64,000 bases of DNA from Asanoa siamensis (GTDB taxonomy: Bacteria; Actinomycetota; Actinomycetes; Mycobacteriales; Micromonosporaceae): positions 27,839 to 91,838 of the forward strand of contig NZ_BONE01000031.1 in assembly GCF_016862555.1 (NCBI RefSeq), written 5' to 3'. Below the pieces are notes generated by a model. That model was given only the letters and a program-made list of their open reading frames with translations, had not been told where the DNA came from and made no database searches. How positions within the stretch are numbered: position 1 is the stretch's first letter; every line of letters starts with the position of its first letter. Both the position numbers and the translations under genes were made by a program. Positions 45,148 through 59,775 of the stretch are shown here, piece by piece.

Positions 45148-46413
45148 TCAGGCCGGCTTGTCGGAGGCCGCGAGTTGCCTGACCGCCTCGTCGACCGTGA
45201 CGGAACCACTGAGCAGCTGCTGGGACAGGCGGCCCATCAGTTCGATGGTCTGCGAGGAGAGTGCGACGTGCAGCGCCGGCTTGCCGGCCTCGAGGTCGGC
45301 GACGATCGTCGCGACCGCGGGCCCGGCCGTGGAAACGTCGATCGTGGTGTCGGAGGCGATGGCGCCGGCGTCGGCGTAGAAGGACGCGAGTGCGTCCGTG
45401 GCGGTCAGTGACCGGACGAGGTCGGCGGCGACCTTGGGGTCCTTCGTCCATCTGGCCACCGCGTACCCGATGCCGCCGTCGTAGGGAAGGTTCGGGGTGG
45501 CGCCCTCGGTCACGACGGGAGCGGTCATGACGCCGACGTTCGCCGGCTCGAGGAACTCGTTGAAGTCCTTCCAGTGCCCGATGTCGGACATCAGCCCGAT
45601 CATGTGGGCCGCCTTGCCGGCCTGGAACGCCGCGAAGGCGTCGTTGAACATGGCCGTCGAGTTCGCGCCGTCCGTGTTGAGGCCGGCGTCGTTGACCTCT
45701 TTCCACAACTGGAAGAGCCGCTTGACGTCGGGTGCCTGCCAGTCGCGTTTGCCGGCGATCCAGTCGTCGTACTCCCGCGGGGTCAGGATCCCGGAGCCCA
45801 GGCCCGACATGAAGAACTGGATGCCGATGCCTTCCTTGTTGCCCTGCGCGAAGCACCTGGCGCCGGCCTTGACGATGGCGGCACAGTCCGCGAGCAGCTC
45901 CGTCCACGTCGCGGGCGGGCGCTCGGGGTCGAGTCCCGCCTTCTTGTAGAGCGCCTTGTTGTAGTAGATCGGGTGCCCCTGCAGGGTCACCGGTGCGGCG
46001 TAGGTCCTGCCGCCCTTGCCGAACGCGTCCCAGCCGGCCAGCCGCTGCCGGTCGGGTGCGACGAACTCGTCCAGCGCGACGAGCGAGTCCACCCGGTCAC
46101 GGATCTGGCCGCCGCCGTTGAAGAGCATCACGTCGGGGCCCTTCCCGGACTGGATCGCCGCGCCCAACAGCGTGTAGTACTGGTCGAACGGCTGGGCGAC
46201 GAACTCGACCTCGACGTTGGGGTGTTTCCTGGCGAAGTCGGCCTTGGCCTTCTGGACGTAGGAGGCGGCGGTCGCGTCGCCGGACTTCCAGTCCCAGACG
46301 ACGAGCTTGCCGCCCGCCGCGCTCTTGTCCTCGTCCTTGGGTCCGGACGCGCTGCCGCACCCGGCCGTTGCCAGAACCGCTATCAGTGCCGGCCGAGCTG
46401 CTGACGCTGCCAC
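45148..46413 (-). CDS. Carbohydrate ABC transporter substrate-binding lipoprotein (5' end rearranged)
   Basis: A 421-aa family-1 binding lipoprotein. Lipobox ATAGCGS (Cys near residue 19), then KLVVWDWKSGDATAASYVQK, PNVEVEFVAQPFDQYY, GKGPDVMLFNGGG and KALYKKAGLDPERPPATWTE. It would deliver oligosaccharides to the two permeases. The start is odd: GTG 46413 and the first nine or so codons lie in DNA that, in another frame, still encodes the GH95 enzyme. There is no ribosome binding site, and the signal peptide has only one Arg. A deletion has joined the two genes, so expression or export may be reduced. Confidence 0.85.
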   Translation of the reverse strand: MAASAARPALIAVLATAGCGSASGPKDEDKSAAGGKLVVWDWKSGDATAASYVQKAKADFARKHPNVEVEFVAQPFDQYYTLLGAAIQSGKGPDVMLFNGGGQIRDRVDSLVALDEFVAPDRQRLAGWDAFGKGGRTYAAPVTLQGHPIYYNKALYKKAGLDPERPPATWTELLADCAAIVKAGARCFAQGNKEGIGIQFFMSGLGSGILTPREYDDWIAGKRDWQAPDVKRLFQLWKEVNDAGLNTDGANSTAMFNDAFAAFQAGKAAHMIGLMSDIGHWKDFNEFLEPANVGVMTAPVVTEGATPNLPYDGGIGYAVARWTKDPKVAADLVRSLTATDALASFYADAGAIASDTTIDVSTAGPAVATIVADLEAGKPALHVALSSQTIELMGRLSQQLLSGSVTVDEAVRQLAASDKPA

Positions 46414-47176
46414 CGGCGACGACGGCGCGGGCCAGAGCCAGGAACCGGACGCGTCCGCTGACCCCCTCCATGTCGCCCGAGACGCCGTCGATCGCCACCG
46501 TCGCGTTGTCCGGGCTGGACACCGTGGTGCGTTGCGGGCTGTCGAACCGCGCCGAGAACGTGATGGCGCCGGACCGGTCGGCGGTCAGCCGCACGACGAT
46601 CACCTGGTCCGGCGCGCTCGCGATCACGTCACGCTGGTGGCGCACGCCGTCGCGGAGGTAGGACGTCGACGCCGTCGCGGTCGTCAGATCGAGCTGCCGG
46701 AGATGTTCGGAGACTCCGCCGCCACCGGGAAAGGTGAGCCGCAGGTCGCCGACCGTCTGGTACGCGAGCTGGCCCGCCGGCCGTCCGCGCATGGCCTGGT
46801 CGACGAGAGCCTGTGCCTGGCTCCATTGGTTGGCGAAGACCAGCCGCCGGATCTCGGCCAGCGCGGCGGCGCCCTGCGCGTTGCTGGAGTCGTAGGGCCC
46901 CCCGGCCCACACCGTGTCCTCGTTGAGCTGCAGGCGTTCGACGTCGACGTTGCCGAACACCATCGCACCGAGGCGTCCGTTGCCGATCGGCAACGCCCGC
47001 AGCCAGTCCGTGCCGGCGCCTTCGTCGTACCAGAGCGCGAGGTCGTTGGCGGCCCGGACCGCCGCGGGAGCGGCGGACGCGGCGCGCGGGTGTGCGAACC
47101 AGGGGGTCGGAAGCGCGGCCGCGCCGGCACCGGCCGCTCCGAGTCGTAGCAGGTGTCGCCGGGTCAGATCAGGCAT
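46386..47176 (-). pseudogene. GH95 alpha-L-fucosidase-type enzyme, truncated
   Basis: The N-terminal 260 codons are well preserved. A twin-arginine-type signal (LTRRHLLRLGAAGAGAAALP) is followed by the GH95 N-terminal domain (WLRALPIGNGRLGAMVFGNV, LQLNEDTVWAGGPYDSSNAQ, AYQTVGDLRLTFPG, VRHQRDVIASAPDQVIVVRL). Similarity stops after GGSVSSSAGT at about 46386, where the binding-protein signal sequence begins in another frame. The catalytic (alpha/alpha)6 barrel, about 500 residues, is gone. It is therefore inactive, a deletion scar within the operon. Start ATG 47176. Confidence 0.85.
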
Positions 47177-47223
47177 TCGATCTCCAAGACGGGCCGGGGG
47201 GACATGGCCGTTTCCACTGGTGT

Positions 47224-48561
47224 CTACGCGCGGGCCCAGCGCTGGTTGGCACCGCCGTGGCAGCCCCAGACGATGACCGCGGAGCCGTTGGCGGTGGCGC
47301 CGCCGTTGACGTCCAGGCACAGCCCGGTCTGCGCGCTGCTGATGGTGCCGTTGCCGTTGAACACCCACTGCTGGTTCGCGCCGCCGTGGCAGTCCCAGAT
47401 CTGCGTGCGGGTGCCGGCGGCCGCGTTGACCGGGGCGTCGAGGCATTTGCCCAGGACCCGCAGGGTCGCCCCGTTCCGGGTGAACTGCTGGTTGGCGTTG
47501 CCGTGGCAGTCCCAGACCTGGACCTGTGCCCCGTTGGCCGAGGAAGCCTGGCTGACGTCGAGGCAGCGCGCGGACGCCTCGTTCCGCAACCGGTTGCCGC
47601 TCGGGTCCGGTGGCGGAGTGGTCGGATCCGGCGGCGGAGTGGTGCCCCCGAACTGCGCGAAGAACCGCCACACCTCGGTCTTGGTCCACGTCCTGGCACC
47701 GTCTTCGCAGCCCGAGCAGCCGTCGACGGGACCTGGCCCGTGGCCGCCGTCGAAAGCGGCCCACTGCACGGGGTATCCGGCCCGGCACGAGTAGAGCGTG
47801 GTGATGTGCGACCCGCTGCCCGGACCCGGCTCGCGCGGGCTCTGGGCGGCGCAACCGTTGGCGCGCACGAACGTGTCACGCAGCGAACGTCCCGCGGAGA
47901 TGTTCAGGACGTTGTCCGAGATCCCGTGGATCCCGAAGTAAGCGATCGGCTGGGTGCCGCCGGCGCATCCGCTCAGCTGCGCGCCCGCGTAGACGGCGAC
48001 GGCCCGGAAGACGCCGGCGCGGGCGCACGCGAGCGCGTAGCTCATGCCGCCCCCGTAGCTGAAACCCATGGCGAACCGCTGTGCCGTGTCGACGCACAGG
48101 GCGTCTTCGATCCGCCTCGTCAGGTCGTCCACGAACGTGATGTCCTGGCCACCGGAGTTGGCCCAACCGTTGCCGATGCCCTGCGGCGCCACGAGGATCG
48201 CGGTGTTGTTCGACTGTTCCGACATGCCGTAGTAGGACCAGGAGCTCCCGCTGCTTCCGCCCGAGGCGACGTCGTTCATCGTGCCGCCGCGCCAGTGGAA
48301 CGCGAAGATCAACCGGTACGGGTTGGCGCTGTTGTAGTTGGCCGGCACCCGCAGGACGAAGCTGCGACTCTGGCCGCCGCTCTGGATCGTGTGCGTCCCG
48401 CTGCTCAACGCCGGAGCCTTGCCGCAGCCGGCCGTCGCCGCCAGGGGAACGGCGTCCGCGGCGGCGAGCCGGCTGCCCGTGATGCTCGTAGCGGCCAGAA
48501 CGATTGTCCCGGCAACCGCGAGCAGCGCGCGCCAACGATGCCGACTGATGCCCTGAGGCAT
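47224..48561 (-). CDS. Secreted LpqC/feruloyl-esterase-like hydrolase with ricin-type lectin
   Basis: A 445-aa exported protein. The signal peptide ends near residue 36. The alpha/beta hydrolase domain at about 45-300 has the oxyanion stretch FAFHWRGG, nucleophile elbow GFSYGG, Asp in FGIHGISDNVLN and His in FDGGHGPGPVDG, typical of PHB-depolymerase/feruloyl-esterase-type enzymes. A Pro-rich linker leads to a CBM13 trefoil (SARCLDVSQASSANGAQVQV, GGANQQWVFNG). In an arabinoxylan operon its likely job is removing feruloyl or acetyl groups. It sits between GH62 and the truncated GH95, with a hairpin before it. Confidence 0.87.
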   Translation of the reverse strand: MPQGISRHRWRALLAVAGTIVLAATSITGSRLAAADAVPLAATAGCGKAPALSSGTHTIQSGGQSRSFVLRVPANYNSANPYRLIFAFHWRGGTMNDVASGGSSGSSWSYYGMSEQSNNTAILVAPQGIGNGWANSGGQDITFVDDLTRRIEDALCVDTAQRFAMGFSYGGGMSYALACARAGVFRAVAVYAGAQLSGCAGGTQPIAYFGIHGISDNVLNISAGRSLRDTFVRANGCAAQSPREPGPGSGSHITTLYSCRAGYPVQWAAFDGGHGPGPVDGCSGCEDGARTWTKTEVWRFFAQFGGTTPPPDPTTPPPDPSGNRLRNEASARCLDVSQASSANGAQVQVWDCHGNANQQFTRNGATLRVLGKCLDAPVNAAAGTRTQIWDCHGGANQQWVFNGNGTISSAQTGLCLDVNGGATANGSAVIVWGCHGGANQRWARA

Positions 48562-48594
48562 GGTGTCCTCCGTTCTCTCTGGGTTGGCCAGCAG

Positions 48595-48622
48595 CGGGCG
48601 CCCGGGCGGTCCCGGGCGCCCG
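48595..48622. terminator. Intercistronic hairpin after GH62
   Basis: A perfect 12-bp stem (CGGGCGCCCGGG) with loop CGGT lies 6 nt after the GH62 stop and 33 nt before the esterase start. It has no T-run, so it may partly terminate or stabilise the upstream mRNA. Confidence 0.7.
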
Positions 48623-48627
48623 ACCGC

Positions 48628-50148
48628 TCAGCGCTGCAGGGTCAGCAGGCCCGGCCGGTACGGCAGGAGGCCGTAGTCGCCGCCCGAGTTGGGGGAGCGG
48701 CCCTGGTAGAGCAGTTGCAGGTTGCAGGGGTCGACCGTCATGGTCTGGTCGGCGTTGCCGCGGATCAGCTCACCGTGGCTGATGTCGTTGGTCCAGGTGG
48801 CGCCGCTGTTGGCCTTGCCGGCGAACGGGTTGCTCTCCGTCGCGGCCTGCGGTGTCCACGAGCCGTTCAGGCTGGTGGCCGTGAACGAGCGGAAGTACCG
48901 GCCCTGCGCACCGATCGCCTCGACGAGCATGAGGTAGCGGGTCTGGCCCTGGAGCTTGTAGACCTGGACCGCCTCGAACAGGTTGTTCGTGGTGTCGGTC
49001 ATGATCGTCGTGTACGACGAGCCGAAGTTGCCGGGGAAGTTCCCGATCGGCATGCTCGCGCGGTAGATCCTGCCGTTGTCCCCGGCGAAGAACAGGTACA
49101 TATTGGTGCCGTCACCGATCAGGGCCTGGTCGATGGGGCCCGTGCCGGAGTTGGAGATGCTGCCGGTGAACAGGGTCTGTGCCGCCGACCAGCCGTTCGG
49201 GTTGGTGGGGTCGCTGGAGGTCCGGTAGGAGAACGCCGGCCCGCCCCACTGGTAGGCAAGCACCCAGATGTTCTTCGGCGCGAAGTAGAAGAGTGAGGGT
49301 GCGACGGTCGCGTTGGACATCGTGTTCTGCGCGGCGGAACCCATGTCGGACCAGTTCGAGAAGAGGCTGAAGTTCATCGAGCCCCACCGCGTCCCGGTGT
49401 CGTGGGTCGTCGCGTAGACGAGGTGCCGCCCGTTGTACGGCGCGTACGTGAAGTCCTTGAGCGACACCCAACCCGACTTCGGGGTCGCCAGCGGCCCGGT
49501 GGACGTCCAGCGGTACGTCGACGGGAGGTCGCACCCGCCCGGCGGCGGCGTCGTGGGGCCGCCCCCGCCGTCGACGCGGACGAGTTGCCACTGCTGGTTG
49601 GCGCCGTTCCAGTCGTCGTACTGCACGATGCTGCCGCCGTCGGCGGTCGAGGCGCCCTGGACCTCCACCACCCGGTTGCTGTTGCGGTTGACCAGGCGTA
49701 CGTACCCGTCGCTCGAGTCGGCGAGCCGGAACTGCTGGTTGGCCGCGTTGTTGTCGCTCCACTGCACGATGGCGCCGCCGTTCGCGGTCGACCAGTTGTA
49801 GACGTCGAGCACCTTGCCGGAGAGCCGTGACTTCAGCCGGTAGTAGCCGCCGCCCGAGTCGACGAACTGCCACTGCTGCTGGTTGCCGTTGTTGCGGGCC
49901 CACTGGACGATCCGGGCGCCGTCGTTGGTGGCCAGGTTGTAGACGTCCAGGGCCTTGCCGCTGTTGCGGTTGACCAGCACGTACCAGGCGCTGGTGTCGA
50001 CCGTCGCCGCGGCGGCGGGTGTCGCCACGACCGCCGCGGCACCCGCGCCGACCAGCACCGCCGCGACCCCGGCGGCGACGACCCGCGGCACCCACCAACG
50101 GCGTCGCGATACCGGCACGGCCGGTGGGCTACTGGCGAAGACTGACAT
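48628..50148 (-). CDS. Secreted GH62 alpha-L-arabinofuranosidase with N-terminal ricin-type lectin
   Basis: A 506-aa exported enzyme. Signal peptide (about 1-48), then a CBM13-like trefoil at about 54-195 ([20 protein letters not shown]). The GH62 five-blade propeller follows at about 205-506. Family motifs: [20 protein letters not shown] with [15 protein letters not shown] (Asp base), [40 protein letters not shown] (Glu) and [20 protein letters not shown] near the end. It removes arabinose side chains from arabinoxylan. AGGAGGAGG precedes ATG 50148. A second hairpin lies upstream, between it and GH27. Confidence 0.93.
   Translation of the reverse strand: MSVFASSPPAVPVSRRRWWVPRVVAAGVAAVLVGAGAAAVVATPAAAATVDTSAWYVLVNRNSGKALDVYNLATNDGARIVQWARNNGNQQQWQFVDSGGGYYRLKSRLSGKVLDVYNWSTANGGAIVQWSDNNAANQQFRLADSSDGYVRLVNRNSNRVVEVQGASTADGGSIVQYDDWNGANQQWQLVRVDGGGGPTTPPPGGCDLPSTYRWTSTGPLATPKSGWVSLKDFTYAPYNGRHLVYATTHDTGTRWGSMNFSLFSNWSDMGSAAQNTMSNATVAPSLFYFAPKNIWVLAYQWGGPAFSYRTSSDPTNPNGWSAAQTLFTGSISNSGTGPIDQALIGDGTNMYLFFAGDNGRIYRASMPIGNFPGNFGSSYTTIMTDTTNNLFEAVQVYKLQGQTRYLMLVEAIGAQGRYFRSFTATSLNGSWTPQAATESNPFAGKANSGATWTNDISHGELIRGNADQTMTVDPCNLQLLYQGRSPNSGGDYGLLPYRPGLLTLQR
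49570..49998 (-). repeat. Ricin-lectin cassette, copy in GH62
   Basis: A roughly 425-bp module encoding [18 protein letters not shown] to QWQLVRV. Close copies occur at 51925-52345 (GH10) and 54903-55330 (GH43), so it is a shuffled domain repeat. Confidence 0.75.
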
Positions 50149-50189
50149 GGTCCTCCTCCTTGTGTTGACGATGGCGATGCGGTCCGGCT

Positions 50190-50226
50190 GCCGGCTTCCG
50201 CGGGTGCCCTGCCCGCGGAAGCCGGC
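50190..50226. terminator. Intercistronic hairpin after GH27
   Basis: A perfect 15-bp stem (GCCGGCTTCCGCGGG) with a 7-nt loop lies 49 nt after the GH27 stop. Only about 40 nt remain before GH62, with no clear promoter, so attenuation or mRNA stabilisation is likely. Confidence 0.75.
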
Positions 50227-50275
50227 GATCACCAACCAGCCGGTCGGCGTCCTACTGGCTGGCGACGTCTGCCGG

Positions 50276-55434
<5,159 letters not shown>

Positions 55435-55477
55435 TTCGGTGTCGTACGGCGTCAGAGCAGGGTGGAAACGAAGGGGA

Positions 55478-55490
55478 GTAACCGCTCACA
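55478..55490. promoter_or_regulatory. Second, weaker LacI-like half-site
   Basis: Minus-strand TGTGAGCGGTTAC repeats the TGTGAGCG half of the operator at 55421-55434, about 57 bp further upstream. Confidence 0.4.
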
Positions 55491-55514
55491 TCGAGTGCGA
55501 CCGATGTTGCCAGA

Positions 55515-55532
55515 TGGTTTCGGAAAGTTTCA
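55515..55532 (-). promoter_or_regulatory. Element shared with the GH11 promoter region (GH43 copy)
   Basis: TGAAACTTTCCGAAACCA lies 94 nt upstream of the GH43 ATG. It matches the GH11 upstream site at 13 of 18 positions, including an unbroken TTTCCGAAAC. Confidence 0.6.
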
Positions 55533-55575
55533 AGAGGTGTACCGGAAGCCGGGCGGGGACCATCTGGAATGGATG

Positions 55576-55612
55576 TCGTAACAGAAAACCGGCGCGATTG
55601 TTTCTGTTACGA
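55576..55612. terminator. AT-rich hairpin after the sigma factor gene
   Basis: Perfect 12-bp arms (TCGTAACAGAAA and its complement) flank a 13-nt loop, 20 nt past the sigma-factor stop. It is unusually AT-rich for this DNA, and could end the sigma transcript or act as an operator. The 199-bp gap 55434-55632 holds no gene. Confidence 0.55.
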
Positions 55613-55632
55613 ACGGTGTCCCGCCGTGGTCG

Positions 55633-57033
55633 CTATCCGGCCAACGGCGCGCGGACGACGAAAGCGGTGTCCGCCTGGAAACCCGCACTTCCGTCGGCGC
55701 GGTCCACCCACAGTTCGCCGTCGCGGTGGCGCAGGAACCATCCGGGATAGTTCGACGACTCCAGCGACACGGAGCCGGGCAGGGAGCCGGCGCGGGCGCA
55801 GAAGGTGGCGTCGCCGCGAAAAAGCGGGGACCGCTCTTCCGGAGCCGACCGCAGCCGCCACGAGGAATGCCGCAGGTACCAGCCGGCGGCCGTGCGCAAC
55901 GTGAAGCACCGCGCGTCGGCGATGCCGGAGGTCACCTCGAACGTCGCCTGCCGGCGCAGCGCCGTCGGGCCGGCGGCGTCGACCCGGACCAGCACGCCGA
56001 GGTTCCGGGCGGTCGCGGCGTAGCGTCCGGGGCTGTCGGCCGCCTCGAGCGAGATCGGCCCGAGCGGGAGGGCCGCCGCGGCCGCCGTCGCCGGTGGCGG
56101 CGCGGGCGCGGGCGGGGGCGGGGCGGCCGGCGACCACGGCACCGTGGCGGCGACGACGGCGACCAGCAGCCCGCCGGCCGCGGTCAGGGCCAGCGGATGG
56201 TGCGCGAGCGCCGCCATGGCCTTGGCGAGCAGCGACGACTTCACCACACCGCCCGGGACGCCTCCGTCGCTCAGCACCGCGGCCGCGAGGCCGGCCGGCA
56301 CCGGCAGCAGGGCGTGGTCGAGCAGCCGCTCGGTCGGCACGAGGCCGGCCGACGCCCGCGCGCAGGCCGCGCAGGTGCGGACGTGCCGGGCCAGCCGCTT
56401 GCGCCACAGCGGGCTCGGCGTCCCGTCCCAGCCCGCGGACAGTCGCGGACACGGCGGGACCGCGTCGAGGGCGGCGACCACCGATCGGCTCAGCTCGAGC
56501 TGGTCCCGCATGCGCTGCAGGCGCACCCGCACGTGGGCACCGCGTACGCCGGTCGCCTCCGCGAGCTCCTCCCGGGTGAGCTGCCCGATCTGCTCCAGCC
56601 ACCACAGCGACAGCAGCATGCGGTCGGCCGGGTCGAGCCAGCGCCCGGCCCGCGCGACCTGGCGGCGCTGCTCGGAGAGCGCCGCGTGCAACAGCGTCGG
56701 GTCCTCGCGCGGGACGTCGAGCGCCTCGTCCAGGGGTGCGACCCGCGCGCCGTACGTGCGCCGCCGGTGCAGGTGCGTGCCGACCTGGCGCACCGCGATC
56801 GCCATCAGCCACGCCCGGAACTGACCCGGGTCGCGCAGCATCGGCAGGTCCCGGACGGCCCGCAGCATCGTGTCCTGCACGACGTCGTCGAGGTCGGGGT
56901 CACCGTGCAACGCGCGGGCGACGACCGTGTAGACCAACGGCAGCGCCCGCGCGGCGAGCTCCTCGCGCGCCTGTCGATCACCACCGCGCGCCGCGACGAC
57001 CACACCGGTCAGGTCCGTGTCGACTGCCGGCAT
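55633..57033 (-). CDS. Membrane-bound ECF sigma factor fused to zinc-finger, TM helix and AbfB sugar-binding domain
   Basis: A 466-aa fusion. Sigma region 2 is at about 28-92 (LDDVVQDTMLRAVRDLPMLR, FRAWLMAIAVRQVGTHLHRR) and region 4 at about 132-183 (LTREELAEATGVRGAHVRVR). A zf-HC2/ZAS-type segment has His217, Cys221 and Cys224 (HVRTCAAC). One membrane helix is at about 279-300 (LALTAAGGLLVAVVAATVPW), then an Ala/Pro linker. The outer AbfB (CBM42) arabinofuranose-binding trefoil is at about 326-466 (SLESSNYPGWFLRHRDGELW, DGSAGFQADTAFVVR). Inferred role: sensing arabinose-bearing polymer outside, with the sigma part freed to activate the flanking hemicellulase genes. Start ATG 57033. It is probably co-transcribed with the methyltransferase upstream. 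Confidence 0.9.
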   Translation of the reverse strand: MPAVDTDLTGVVVAARGGDRQAREELAARALPLVYTVVARALHGDPDLDDVVQDTMLRAVRDLPMLRDPGQFRAWLMAIAVRQVGTHLHRRRTYGARVAPLDEALDVPREDPTLLHAALSEQRRQVARAGRWLDPADRMLLSLWWLEQIGQLTREELAEATGVRGAHVRVRLQRMRDQLELSRSVVAALDAVPPCPRLSAGWDGTPSPLWRKRLARHVRTCAACARASAGLVPTERLLDHALLPVPAGLAAAVLSDGGVPGGVVKSSLLAKAMAALAHHPLALTAAGGLLVAVVAATVPWSPAAPPPPAPAPPPATAAAAALPLGPISLEAADSPGRYAATARNLGVLVRVDAAGPTALRRQATFEVTSGIADARCFTLRTAAGWYLRHSSWRLRSAPEERSPLFRGDATFCARAGSLPGSVSLESSNYPGWFLRHRDGELWVDRADGSAGFQADTAFVVRAPLAG

Positions 57034-57047
57034 TCGCACCGGATCCC

Positions 57048-57830
57048 TTACGGCTTGCGGGCGACGGCGCCGAACACGTCGACCTCGGGCGGCAGGTCGC
57101 CCCGCTCCGGCCGCCAGCGGGAGCAGGACACCACGCCGGGTTCCAGCAGCTCGAGGCCGTCGAAGAAGCTCGCGAGCTGGTCGGGCGTGCGCAGGTAGAT
57201 CGGCGCCCCGCCGGCGTCGTTCCACCGCCGGACGGCCTCGTCCATCCGCGGGCCGGAGATCGCGTTGGTGGGATGCTGCAGCGTCACGTAACTGCCGGAC
57301 GGCACGGCGTCGAGCAGGCGCTTCAGGACCGCGCGTACGTCCTCGTCGTCCTGCGTGTAGTGCAGCACGCCCAGCAGCATCAGCGCGACGGGTCGGGTGA
57401 AGTCGAGCGTCGCGCCGGCCCGCTCCAGGATCGGGTCGGGGTCGCGCAGGTCGCCGTCGAGATAATCGGTCACGCCCTCGGGCGAACTCGTCAACAGCGC
57501 CCGCGCGTGCACGAGCACGAGCGGGTCGTTGTCGACGTAGACGACGCGCGTCTCGGGAGCGATCCGCTGCGCGACCTCGTGCGTGTTGTCGGCGGTCGGC
57601 AGCCCGGTGCCGATGTCGAGGAACTGCCGGATCCCCGCGTCGGCGACGAGATGCCGCACGACCCGGCCGAGGAACACGCGATCGTGACGGGCACAGTCGA
57701 CGATCTCGGGCAGGACCTCACGGATCTGATCGCCCACCGTACGGTCGACCTCGAAGTTGTCCTTGCCACCGAGCCAGTAGTTCCAGATCCGAGCCGAGTG
57801 CGAAACCGAGGTGTCGATGCCATCGACCAC
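57048..57830 (-). CDS. SAM-dependent methyltransferase (DUF574 family)
   Basis: A 260-aa enzyme of the actinobacterial DUF574/Methyltransf_19 family. Features: IDTSVSHSARIWNYWLGGKD near the N-terminus, SAM-binding FLDIGTGLPTADNTHEVA, VVYVDNDPLVLVHARALL and MLLGVLHYTQDD. The substrate is unknown. Its stop is 14 nt before the membrane sigma-factor start, so the two probably share a transcript. Whether it plays any part in hemicellulose use is unclear. Confidence 0.9.
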   Translation of the reverse strand: MVDGIDTSVSHSARIWNYWLGGKDNFEVDRTVGDQIREVLPEIVDCARHDRVFLGRVVRHLVADAGIRQFLDIGTGLPTADNTHEVAQRIAPETRVVYVDNDPLVLVHARALLTSSPEGVTDYLDGDLRDPDPILERAGATLDFTRPVALMLLGVLHYTQDDEDVRAVLKRLLDAVPSGSYVTLQHPTNAISGPRMDEAVRRWNDAGGAPIYLRTPDQLASFFDGLELLEPGVVSCSRWRPERGDLPPEVDVFGAVARKP

Positions 57831-57845
57831 GGCGCTCTCCTCACG

Positions 57846-58350
57846 TCAGTCGACTGTCGCGGTCAGACCTTCGCCGCCGCGGCCCTCCGCGACGAGGGTA
57901 TCGATTCGCGTCCCTACCGTGGGGAGCCCGCCGTCGCCGAGGCGTTGACCGGTGCGCATGTCGACGAGCTGGCGGATGACCGCGCGGTGTGCGGTCAGAT
58001 CAGCCGGACCCGGCGGGTACGTGGCCTGCCGCAGTCCACACCGCGGCCGCCTCCGGCCGTTCTCCGACGAGCCGCGGCGGGCCCAGGAGTTCCAGCGTCG
58101 CGCGATGGCGGGCGAACGCCTCCCGCGCACCGCCGTACAGGATGGGGGCCGTGCCGGTCTCCACCATCTCGGGCGAGGCCTGCAACCCCGCGTCGAGGTA
58201 CCGCGCGCCGAGTTCCTCGACGCGCCGCGCGGTCAGCTTCGCCTCGTCCGCCGTGCCGGTGAACATGCCGACGATCGTCCGGCCGGACAGGTCCGGGTCG
58301 AGGCCGGCGAGACACTCCCGCACCGCCGCGTGGTCGGTAACCTCAAGGTC
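57846..58350 (-). pseudogene. Remnant of a 6-phosphogluconate-dehydrogenase-like/imine-reductase-type oxidoreductase
   Basis: One frame (about 58010-58350) keeps DHAAVRECLAGLDPDLSGRT, then YLDAGLQASPEMVETGTAPI and GGAREAFARHRATLELLG. These are middle parts of NAD(P)-binding 6PGDH/IRED-type enzymes. Another frame (about 57846-57990) keeps a C-terminal-like AHRAVIRQLVDM to LVAEGRGGEGLTATVD. The Rossmann N-terminus and the helical middle are missing. The gap 57831-58632 otherwise holds only the GH11 promoter region. Confidence 0.65.
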
Positions 58351-58526
58351 GCTTGAGGTCAAGGCTCGGTGGGGCAACCGGGAGGGCACCGGAACAGTCC
58401 GGGTCGGACGGTCGCTTCTCCGGTGGCTCGGTCGGGGCGATCACCGCGGCGAAGTGCCGGTCGTGCGGGTCGATGCCCAGCCTGACCCCCACGCCGGAGT
58501 AGCCGCTGCGTAACCGCCAGATTTCC

Positions 58527-58544
58527 GGAACGTTTCCGAAACTC
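58527..58544 (+). promoter_or_regulatory. Element shared with the GH43 operon promoter region (GH11 copy)
   Basis: GGAACGTTTCCGAAACTC lies 89 nt before the GH11 start, close to the spacing of the matching site before GH43 (82-94 nt). It includes GGAAC, the usual -35 form of ECF promoters, and a CGGAA/TTCCG palindrome. Confidence 0.6.
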
Positions 58545-58584
58545 ATTGACGCCGCGACCCGCCCACTCCTACCGTCCCCATTGA

Positions 58585-59646
<1,062 letters not shown>

Positions 59647-59775
59647 CCCCCGACAGCGCACCCCAGTGGCGCGGCGGCGCGACCCGCCGCGCCACGGCTG
59701 CGTCCACCTCCACAGCGGACAGTAATCGCGCGATTACTCTGACGGCGAACCAGTTACCTTCGCTTGGAGGCTCAT

